Source of the DNA: Antedon mediterranea
Lineage: Eukaryota > Echinodermata > Crinoidea > Comatulida > Antedonidae
Assembly (NCBI RefSeq): GCF_964355755.1
Contig: NC_092677.1
Span: forward strand, 26,568,101-26,632,100
DNA length: 64,000 nucleotides
Direction: 5' to 3'
The translations under genes and the position numbers were made by a program. This document shows positions 45,801 through 54,226 of this stretch, one piece after another. The notes under the pieces are model-generated. The model was not told where the DNA came from and searched no databases. It saw nothing but the letters and a program-made list of their open reading frames with translations. Positions within the stretch are counted from its first letter, which is position 1. Each line of letters opens with the position of its first letter.

Positions 45801-47193
45801 ACTATTTTTATTAACATGATTTTTATCTCTTTGTATCAGTTCATCCTGCAACTTCAGACGCCTTCATATACCAACAAAAAGGAAACCAGAGCATCCCGTA
45901 CGGCCTGGTCTTTACAAAGGCACATACGGAGGTCACGGTATCGAGTTAGTTATGGTCTCGTATCATGACGACCTATTACATGGTGTCAAAGTTACAGTAA
46001 GCGTTTATGAATATTTGTTTTTTATTTTTTAATAACTTACAGATTATGAAAATATGATTTAGTGTAGGGTGCATTACAGAATATTATGGTTCTGGTGGTA
46101 GAACAAATCTTCTCGGATATGGACTATAAACCGTAGGTCCAGTGTACACATCTAGCTCATGTGCACTTTAAAGAACCTAGTACATATTTCGAGACGAGTA
46201 AGGGGTTACCTCAGTGTACTAGTACACTCAGTGTACTAGTACACAGACAGCCATCACACTGATCATAACTGGGCCCTCTGGAAGGGTTACCTAGTATAAA
46301 TAAATAACAAATTCAATATTTTGTCAGGGTGATCCGAATGTGCCAGCGGACCAACTTAGCATCCAAGCACACATAAATGAACCAATGATACTAGATAGGG
46401 ACAACCAGTATTCATTAGCTCAGCTAGAGGCACTCACCAAAGAAGATGTACTTGTACCAGTTGATAAACAGAAGACTAGACAGCCATTCATTGTGCCGAG
46501 GGACGTCATGGATAGGGGAATGTCAAAGGTCAATGATGAGATGGATTTGACACATTGTATTGGGAGGTAATAACAGATTTTGTTGTGATCTCAAAGGTAT
46601 TTAAAATGAATTCTGAATGCTACGCTGGTTTTGGGTGATTTGGTAGGCGAATTTGAAAGCATCATTTTTCATCAGTCAATCTAAAACATATTTGTATTAT
46701 AAAGTCCTTTTAATTTATTACTTGCATTGTGTGTTTTATATATTTAAGCATAACAGGTTTTATCATATTATTAAAAATACATTGCGCTATTTGGATTCAA
46801 GTTGTTCAAATCGTGCCCATAAATAATCATTATATTCATAATAAAGAACCATACACACTATTACCCAAATGTCCCAATGTTTGATATTTTAGCATTGTAA
46901 ATGTAACACTAAATGTACAGTGTTATTTTGACTTAAATAACATAGTATAAAACTCCAAATAATGAGAGGCAAGCCATGATTCAACGTTTCGATCTTTTCT
47001 GATCATCATCAGGAATGAATATTTTGATTTCTGTAGGTACTTTGCGACTGGGTTGATTGCTATGGACGGCTTTAAGCACCCTTCCCGCACCCCGTCACAC
47101 TTCATCGTGTTCAACGAAAACATGTTTGCGATGCTTTGGATCGAACTACATTCTATTAGTCTTTATTGTAGAGTGGAAGAAAACCTGATGTAA
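42899..47193 (+). CDS. FBXO31: F-box only protein 31-like
   Basis: Nine exons: 42899-43070, 43335-43400, 43600-43676, 43782-43955, 44528-44602, 45325-45434, 45840-45996, 46328-46566, 47037-47193, giving 408 residues with consistent phases. Residues 12-58 form the F-box (LCLPFELLAHVFMLL..). The rest matches the FBXO31 substrate domain: GTWQPKINPYGGLLSI, YFAPPDPNVCAP, RPGLYKGTYGGHGIELVM, GDPNVPA, and a C-terminal TGLIAMDGFKHPSRTPSHFI with LWIELHSISLYCRV. FBXO31 is the substrate receptor of an SCF (SKP1-CUL1-F-box) ubiquitin ligase; reported substrates include cyclin D1, MDM2 and proteins ending in a C-terminal amide. The protein is shorter than human FBXO31 (539): the disordered linker before QPFIVP is reduced and the tail after SLYCRV is only a few residues. 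Introns carry two MITE-A copies and a 23-bp minisatellite. Confidence 0.88.
44084..44250 (+). repeat. Dispersed repeat shared with 17.7 kb (copy B)
   Basis: Starts GATCTCTTCTAAGGTAA and continues CGCCCTGTTCACACTTGC, then TTTAAAGCCTTGT and ATGCAGTAATTATGTGCGG. The same order of segments occurs at 17697-17845. About 25 bp later a MITE-A begins, as also happens after copy A. Confidence 0.75.
44274..44415. mobile_element. MITE-A copy in FBXO31 intron 4
   Basis: TAGCTCTGTCTACGCTATCA to GATAGTGTAAACAGAGCTTT-A. Follows repeat copy B. Confidence 0.85.
44697..45173. repeat. 23-bp minisatellite, about 20 copies, in an FBXO31 intron
   Basis: Near-perfect tandem units GAAACGTGGACAGACAGTTG-AGC in the intron between exons 5 and 6. 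The 23-bp unit is open in one - strand frame with a 23-residue period, which explains a long spurious ORF there. Confidence 0.95.
45600..45748. mobile_element. MITE-A copy, left-truncated, FBXO31 intron 6
   Basis: Starts at AATGTTATGTGACAAC (left terminus missing) and ends GATAGTGTAGACAGAGCTTA; two internal CATATTTGGGCA units. Confidence 0.8.
46211..46244. repeat. Tandem 17-bp palindromic unit
   Basis: Two copies of TCAGTGTACTAGTACAC; GTGTACTAGTACAC is itself a 14-bp palindrome. Sits in the intron before FBXO31 exon 8, in a longer stretch that looks like dispersed repeat. Confidence 0.7.
46981..47013 (-). ncRNA. Second hammerhead-like motif (Penelope-like relic)
   Basis: On the - strand: CTGATGA, one extra T, GATC-AGAAAA-GATC, then GAAACG. 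Core residues and a 4-bp stem II are present. Stem III (ACG...) lacks an obvious partner, so this is probably decayed. It ends about 25 bp before the last FBXO31 exon. Confidence 0.35.
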
Positions 47194-47286
47194 TATACAC
47201 TTTGTTGTAAGTATTAAATTGTATGTACAGTATTAGGATTTTAAGCCTAATGGAATTTACTGTATTATTAAGGGAGATATGCTTAT

Positions 47287-47453
47287 AAAGCCTTGTCTAC
47301 ACTATCAAACTTTATGTGTCAAAAAAGTTTGATGTGCCTATATATGGTAGTGCTATGCTTAAATATGGTAGTGATATGACATCATCATTTCCATATATGG
47401 GCACATCACATTTTTTTGACACATAAAGTTTGATAGTGTAGACAAAGCTTTAC
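47287..47453. mobile_element. MITE-A copy, FBXO31 3' region
   Basis: TA-AAGCCTTGTCTACACTAT to TAGTGTAGACAAAGCTT-TA, inverted internal orientation. Confidence 0.85.
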
Positions 47454-47458
47454 AGGGG

Positions 47459-47645
47459 TACAGTCAACTCTCCCAATACCGGACACCTGTGGGGTAGCCT
47501 AATTATGTCTTGTATTCTGGAAATTCTGAATGTGTGTTTTTAATTGTAAAAAGAATTTGAGACGTTTTGAACCTCAAGAAAGGTTATTTTTTGGGAGACT
47601 TTCTGGTTTCCATAGAGTCCGTATTGGGAGAATTGACTGTATAAA
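47459..47645. mobile_element. Pogo-like MITE-C copy, FBXO31 3' region
   Basis: TACAGTCAACTCTCCCAATA to GTATTGGGAGAATTGACTG-TA. A complete copy lying only a few bases from a MITE-A. Confidence 0.75.
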
Positions 47646-48689
47646 AAATCATGTTTTTATTTTAGGCCCAATAGAATATATTGATTGTGAAGGGAGAATG
47701 TGCTTACCACAGAGATGCTAGCAGATATGTTTCATAATCAATTTACCTGGTGAACTGGTAAACAATATAGCCCCTGTATCAGGGGATTACCACCTATCTG
47801 ATAGGACAGTGATTAATTTACTATTGGTAATCCTTGGCCACATTTGCTTAAAGACATAAATAAAAAATATTGACTAGAATAAAACATTTTTATGCACTTC
47901 TTTCAAAAAACAGGGAACTCAGTATAATGTATTGCTAACAGTTTGATTAAAGTGTTTATCGTTTATAAATAAATAAACATGAATTAAATTTTATTATATT
48001 TAAATGTTTATATAGTACATATTATTTATTCAGTTTATATTTTAGAATTCATTTTAAATTACTAAATGTATTTGTTGCAATTGTATTTAAATGTTTATCG
48101 TGAAACTCAACTTTATTTCTCAGCAAACATAGATAATGTTATCAAATTAAAACTAAATTTCTTCCAAGTTTGCTTGAGGAACTAAAATGTTTTGAAAATC
48201 ATCTTTAGAAGATCTATAAGTATATTTTTAAATGTCTATTTTCATATCAGAAAACTACATAATATTCATGAACAATTTTAGCAGATTATAAATATTGGAA
48301 AGCTTAAATTTTAAAGAGTATTTTAATAATAAAAAATTAAAACTTACGGTACTCCTACTCCTACTCCTACTACTTAGGACTTGTATCTTTTGTAAATTTC
48401 TTTTTTTATCAATACCGTAATCAATTTCACTGTTTGTTATCTACATGCTTTAAATAGATTTTATATTTAAGCCAACTAATTATACGTAATAAATAAATTC
48501 TTGGTAAAAAAATTGTTTCTTCTTGTTTGTACCAAAAAGACATAATACAAATATTATATTAGCACACTTTGCTGTTTATAAATAAATATAAATTGATATT
48601 AAAATACAAATGTAAATCTATGATTTAACTGTAAACAAACTAACTACTATATGTATGACATTCTTACAAGGCCAGTGCTGTGGAAAACA

Positions 48690-48770
48690 GTCTCTACAGT
48701 GGCATAGTGGTTATGAGCGCTCACTGGCTATTCTCAGGTTACGCCACTGAGTCTCTAGTATGCAATAAAA
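48690..48770 (+). mobile_element. tRNA-like SINE fragment
   Basis: AGTGGCATAGTGGTTATGAGCG resembles a tRNA A-box region; a degenerate B-box-like CAGGTTACGCC follows. Too diverged for a functional tRNA. Confidence 0.4.
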
Positions 48771-48782
48771 TGCATCAAGCTC

Positions 48783-48788
48783 TTTATT
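48783..48788 (-). terminator. Polyadenylation signal of the CAP-Gly gene
   Basis: AATAAA on the - strand (TTTATT on +), about 70 bp past the stop codon at 48859-48861. Confidence 0.55.
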
Positions 48789-48858
48789 CATGCCTTGCAT
48801 GTCCAACATACAGAATATAAAAAAAACTGTTGTTAAGTTGTTACATATAAAGTAGCCG

Positions 48859-51800
48859 TCATTGTTCCTTTGAACTAGTCAATGTAGTAAACCTATTAGC
48901 CTTTTCTGTTATTTCTGATTCCTCCAGTTCTTGTTTTCCCTTTGCCTTAGCGATGTACAGCTTGCGTAGCGTTGCCGTCATTGTATCCACTTGCTCTGGG
49001 CTGTACTCCTCGTACCAGCGGTTTACATGTCGCATTACTTGCGGTGACATTTGACCTTTAGGTCTTTTCTTTATCTCCTGTAAAAAGATTTGATTATTAT
49101 GTTTCATACTTGGTATTATACTATACTTTTTACTTCAGTAAATAACCCAAGGCTATGAAGCAAATAGACCATTTAGAATTTAGAATAGAACTATTTGAGC
49201 ATGCTCAAAAACTGAATGTGTATTGGGATAGCTTCCGCAACTAGTCCAAATTCATAGTAAGCTCAGTAACCAGTGTGGCAATTTTACTCTTACTTTACAG
49301 TGTGACTTTCTATAATATCATATATGCCTCAGTATAATCATCAAGGGGGAATTATTTAATAATAACTTACCTGAATATAATTGATATTTTCTATTAGACA
49401 GGCAATATTCCAGTATAATCCCACCCCTTAATTTTGGACAAATATTATTATATTATGTACTAGGGTCATATAATGTATAATAAAGAATGGTGTTTGTACT
49501 ATATATGTATTAAATCACTGCAAACAAAGCCACAACAGTAACAAAATAATAATTCAAATATTATATTAAAGAAAACAATTAAATTGTACTTTGGCAAATC
49601 TTGCAGCTTGATGTTAAGACCTGTAGCTTTCAATTACAAAGCCACAAGTTTAATTAAACTTATAAATATTGATACATAGAGATGGTGATTGTGAAAACTG
49701 GAAATGGATATTGTGAATGGTGTAATGTAACAAAACAGTGCCAATAGTGTTTGTGAATTACCATCGCAAACGCAAGCGTTATACGTCTTGTTGCTCTCTT
49801 CCAATTCTGGTTCCAGATGCGTTGTGTTTACAAAAATATAAATGTTTTACATTTAATAAAAGCTATAAAAGTCATGCATTGACTAAAAACAAAACTCCTT
49901 TTCAAATTGTAGACCTATGGGTACACCTGTGATTGGTTGACTATCTACCAATCAGAGGTTCATCAAACCTAGCATGTCGCAAGCAGTCACTGGATGACTG
50001 CAAGCCTGACCTTTGACACTCTCTAATATTGGAGATATGTTGGGGTCAACCTACACCTGTCTTGCATTTCAGTCACAGCAGATGCTGTAATTGGTTTCGT
50101 CAGCACATCAAAAATGTGGCCTGCACTCCCTAAGTTAAATTATTTTATTTAAGAAATTTCAACATTTGTAATCAACTGAAGAATGTTGAAAAGTCTGGTA
50201 TTTTCTCAAAGCTATGATTTCTAATTTCAGAAATATTTCCATATCAAAATGTTAAATAAAAATGAAGGAAAAAAACGAGAAAACAATAGGACTTTTTTCC
50301 ATTTGGTTGGGCCAATTCACTAGGATGCAACGAAAGTGAGTCCAATCACAAGTGACATTTCGGATGATACATTGTATTTTTATTGGTCAATTCACATGAG
50401 TTGCTCTTACAGTAAACCAAGCTTTAAGGGTTTTAAACATTGCTATTTTCATGCAATAAATTTAAAACCTACCTTTATTCCAGGATCTTTTCGCACCATC
50501 CCGAATGTTTGTGACTTTTCACTAGTCTTCTGACCGATAGGTGGCGCTGTCTGTGCACGCCTACGGTTTGAGGTTGCAGAAGTGTTATTTAAATTAGAAT
50601 CGCTGGAAATAAAAAAGAAAAATTACAAAATATACTAATACACATGATAACTCAGGGCCATATTTATTTATTTGTTCTTTCTTTAAACTGAAATACACTA
50701 CACAAATGTACTGATTTCCAAAGTGGTTCAGTAAACATATTTATAAAAAAATAAAATATAAAAGAAAAACAAAAAGAAAGAAAACAGATATAAAACTATT
50801 TACAATTGTGAGGGCAAAAAGGTTAATATATATATATTTTCTATAGTGAAGATTTAAAAGTTGCCAAAGACATATTATGGAGTTCTGATTTTATGTTATT
50901 TGGTAGAGAATTCCATAGTTTTGTTGATCTATAAACAAAGGTTCTTTTTATAGGCGCCAGTATCATATGGTTGGTATGGTTTCAACCTGACCACTGAACA
51001 CAGAGGTCTTTGACAACCCAGTGGCCTGAACAGAGGTTGTTCCCTTTTCTTGCGACATCACTGAATGGGGACCTCGTGAAAAGTCCGGGTTTGGGAGAGT
51101 TTTTATTTTCAGAGTCCGGAATTGGAGTTTGATACAATTTAATAACACAAGCAGTTTAATTGATGTAACTTTATACGAACCTTCTGGTCAAAAACTTTCT
51201 ATAGTGACTGGGGTTGTAACTCGGAAACATCGCATTACCCTTCAAAGGAGGGCGCTTTTCTGGTGGTTTAACTTTCCGTACCTCATGATACTTAACCATT
51301 ATACCTCTTCCTTTCGGAGCATCAAAATATCTTTTACCGCCGATTATTCCAGCATGCGTACCAATTGCTTCATCCAGATGAACGCCAACATGTATTTCTG
51401 GTAATAGTGTGTCATTGTTTAGAGGACCTACGTATTTGACGACACCTAAAGAAAAAGAAGTACAGGTATTTTAATTGTTATACTGTATACATATTATTAC
51501 ATTGTTGTCCTGGAACAACACGGATTAACACATATAGCTATAGTGTCAGTAAGGGGTATAAAACTACATAAGTCTCTATATAGTACAGTATAACCCATAT
51601 TTATTGGACACAGGAAACATTTTCACGTGAAACGAACAAGGACTAATATGTGGGACATTTTATTGGGTCCCAAAAGGTGTCCCCTTAATAGATGTTATAC
51701 TGTATTATTATTTTTCTTATACCTGAACTTTTTTCTTTTACCACAACTCGATCTCCAACTTTGATCCAATTGTGTGCTAGCGGTTTGCAAGTTCTCTCCT

Positions 51801-51912
51801 TTGGAAGACCAAGAGGCGGATGTATATAGATTGAACTTTGACCTCTGGAAATTAGCGTTCTGTAGAATTTGCGGCAGATTGAACAATGGCAATTGAATTC
51901 GTCATGGAACAT
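48859..51912 (-). CDS. Small CAP-Gly domain protein, four exons
   Basis: Exons on the - strand: 51939-51723, 51445-about 51181, 50602-50473, 49077-48859. Starting at ATG 51912 gives about 267 residues; the exon may continue a longer N-terminus instead. After a short CHCSIC-containing leader comes a CAP-Gly-like domain (about 54-125): WIKVGDRVVVK, GVVKYVGPL, then HVGVHLDEAIGTHAGIIGG, KRYFDAPKGRGIMVK. The usual GKNDG tubulin-tail-binding loop is replaced by GTHAG. The C-terminal part (QMSPQVMRHVNRWYEEYSPEQ...) is helical. CAP-Gly domains bind EEY/F tails of tubulin and EB proteins; the altered loop makes that uncertain. The best donor of exon 2 (GTAATG at 51238) gives a frame that does not fit exon 3, while the weaker GTTCGT (edge 51181) does, so that junction is tentative. 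I do not recognise the orthologue. Confidence 0.7.
50841..50945 (-). pseudogene. LINE reverse-transcriptase C-terminal fragment
   Basis: An open - strand stretch reads RTFVYRSTKLWNSLPNNIK, then SLATFKSSL and a stop. The W-N-S-L-P...L-x-x-F-K-x-x-L signature is the conserved end of many non-LTR retrotransposon ORF2 proteins. Only the last ~35 codons remain, in an intron of the CAP-Gly gene. Confidence 0.7.
50985..51135. mobile_element. Pogo-like MITE-C, decayed
   Basis: AAGTCCGGGTTTGGGAGAG and AGTCCGGAATTGGAG resemble the right half of MITE-C. In an intron of the CAP-Gly gene. Confidence 0.4.
51586..51706. mobile_element. Pogo/Tigger-like MITE, GGACAC type
   Basis: Ends TA-CAGTATAACCCATATTTA and, inverted, TTAATAGATGTTATACTG-TA, with internal GGACAC/GTGTCC. 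TA-flanked CAG termini are characteristic of pogo-like elements. In an intron of the CAP-Gly gene. Confidence 0.6.
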
Positions 51913-52049
51913 TGTTGCACTTCCACTTTGTTGGCCAATCTGCAAAATAAAAATATTGAAAACCTTGGTGAATGGTCTATGGTTTGATCGCTCACAAGTT
52001 ATTCAAGAGTTGCGCAAATGCACAATAAAAGAACATGAGAAGTTGTGCC

Positions 52050-52910
52050 GCTCTGGTGGAGGAGACACAGGTGCTCAGGTGGAGGAGACACAGGTGCTCA
52101 GGTGGAGGAGACACAGGTGCTCAGGTGGAGGAGACACAGGTGCTCAGGTGGAGGAGACACATGTGCTCAGGTGGAGGAGACACATGTGCTCAGGTGGAGG
52201 AGACACAGGTGCTCAGGTGGAGGAGACACAGGTGCTCAGGTGGAGGAGACACAGGTGCTCAGGTGGAGGAGACACAGGTGCTCAGGTGGAGGAGACACAG
52301 GTGCTCAGGTGGAGGAGACACAGGTGCTCTGGTGGAGGAGACACAGGTGCTCTGGTGGAGGAGACACAGGTGCTCAGGTGGAGGAGACACAGGTGCTCAG
52401 GTGGAGGAGACACAGGTGCTCAGGTGGAGGAGACACAGGTGCTCAGGTGGAGGAGACACAGGTGCTCAGGTGGAGGAGACACAGGTGCTCAGGTGGAGGA
52501 GACACAGGTGCTCAGGTGGAGGAGACACAGGTGCTCAGGTGGAGGAGACACAGGTGCTCAGGTGGAGGAGACACAGGTGCTCAGGTGGAGGAGACACAGG
52601 TGCTCAGGTGGAGGAGACACAGGTGCTCAGGTGGAGGAGACACAGGTGCTCAGGTGGAGGAGACACAGGTGCTCTGGTGGAGAAGACACAGGTGCTCAGG
52701 TGGAGGAGACACAGGTGCTCAGGTGGAGGAGACACAGGTGCTCAGGTGGAGGAGACACAGGTGCTCAGGTGGAGGAGACACAGGTGCTCAGGTGGAGGAG
52801 ACACATGTGCTCAGGTGGAGGAGACACAGGTGCTCAGGTGGAGGAGACACAGGTGCTCAGGTGGAGGAGACACAGGTGCTCAGGTGGAGGAGACACAGGT
52901 GCTCAGGTGT
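52050..52910. repeat. 23-bp minisatellite, about 37 copies
   Basis: Units GGTGCTCAGGTGGAGGAG-ACACA with a few variant positions (GCTCTGG, ACATGTG, one GAGAAGAC). GC-rich and strand-asymmetric (G on +), unlike its A+T-rich surroundings. Because 23 is not a multiple of 3 the array is open in all three + frames with a 69-bp period, giving three overlapping spurious ORFs of about 300 codons. Confidence 0.95.
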
Positions 52911-53007
52911 TCCATTGCAGAAGATGATATAGAAAGAAATATGAATCCCTGCAATTTATAAACACTATTTCAGATAGTTGTCTTAAACTACAGAAATGTC
53001 AGTGTAT

Positions 53008-53115
53008 AAAGCTCTGTCTACAATGTGATGTGCCCATAATATGTCATATTACTATCATATTTGGGCACATCACACTTTTTTGTCACATAAAGTTTGATAG
53101 TGTAGACAGAGCTTA
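53008..53115. mobile_element. MITE-A deletion derivative near the CAP-Gly 5' end
   Basis: TAAAGCTCTGTCTACAATGT to GATAGTGTAGACAGAGCTTA; left-hand inverted repeat shortened by internal deletion. The rightmost MITE-A in the window; none seen from 53.1 to 64 kb. Confidence 0.85.
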
Positions 53116-54215
53116 ACAATCTAAAATACGTCTTTAGGAGAGGGGGACCAAGTGCCATGACAGGGATTCAAATTTCTTGCATGTGGCACCAATAATTTCG
53201 GAGGAACTAATGTCCCTCAATGTACTATTTATAGTAGAGTACAGTATAGGTATACACACAAGCAATACTGTAAATACAAAATAACCTTGGTGCGCCGTTT
53301 TATAGGAGGCCCGGCTATTTATATACACGATCATAAAGTAGGCATATATGATCCAACCAGTTAAGTAAAGTCTAAATAACATTTACCGAACGTACAAACT
53401 TAAAACATGTCGTCTTGCTCTTCTTTTGTGTTGTTAAAGTTTTTGTTCGAAGTTTCGAAAAAGATTCCTCGTTGCTACGTTCCATTACAACAACGTTGAG
53501 TACCTACTTAATTTGTGGTTTTGTTACTTTCCGAAACTACTGCGGCCTAAACCGACTGTAATTATCTGTGTCACTCCTTGTTTTACTTACTGCAGAATGA
53601 GCTACATGATCCAATCGAGTTAATTGAATCCATTGTACAGTATTAGTTTAGGAAAATTAAATTTAATAATAATTTTTCTCAACACTGCTGCAAAGTTACT
53701 TTTGATAATATTATATCAAAAGTACAACACCAGCATATGTGCTTGTCAATTATTTTATAGGCCAAATCTAGTTGCCCTCCTTTCTGGAAAGTATACCTGA
53801 ATTTTAAGACAATATAATATATCTTTCTATTTTATTGTACACATAATAAAATAGGAAGATAGCATGCCATTCGTTCAATTAGCGCATATCATGCTTATTT
53901 TTTTTAATTCTAAGGTGGTATTGATAACCTTTAATTTGTGAAAAAGTATTAAAGAAACGGATATTCGTGCTCGAATAATACATTAACTTTCAGAATCTTT
54001 TTTTGTGGGGGGAGGAAATGTATAATTTCATGAGTGTGTATGTATCCTCCCCACTTCACTTATTCGTTCGATCATTATGGACAAGAGATTCCAAAATAAA
54101 AAGATCGAATTGAATTGAACTATGGAATCGGAGTGCAAAAAAATAAGTCCAATCTATAACAATCGATTATCAACTTGAGGGCGCCAGACTCCTCGTGTAC
54201 ATACGTCTTCACATA

Positions 54216-54226
54216 CAACATGGCGG
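54216..54226 (+). promoter_or_regulatory. YY1-like site overlapping a start codon
   Basis: CAACATGGCGGG matches the YY1 motif AANATGGCGG. Such sites commonly overlap the first codons of genes with a tiny first coding exon. Confidence 0.5.

Larger units (their letters stand above)
47194..48858. other. Convergent intergenic region, FBXO31-like / CAP-Gly gene
   Basis: Holds the likely 3'-UTR of the F-box gene, a MITE-A (47287-47453), a pogo-like MITE (47459-47645), very A+T-rich sequence with several AATAAA motifs (for example near 47.86 and 47.98 kb), a tRNA-like fragment at 48690-48770, and the poly(A) signal of the CAP-Gly gene. Confidence 0.6.
51940..54219. other. Region between CAP-Gly and the next + strand gene
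   Basis: Contains the large 23-bp minisatellite (52050-52910), a MITE-A (53008-53115) and then unique sequence. The CAP-Gly gene's first exon may lie here: ACGTTCG|GTAAAT near 53388 on the - strand is a possible 5'-UTR donor, but no coding frame supports it. 53.5-54.1 kb has no recognisable gene. Confidence 0.5.

Noticed and set aside
51869-52961. Three overlapping + strand ORFs of about 300 codons, Gly/Arg/Trp repeats
   Set aside because: All three frames are open because of the 23-bp minisatellite; no splice context or flanking coding sequence.
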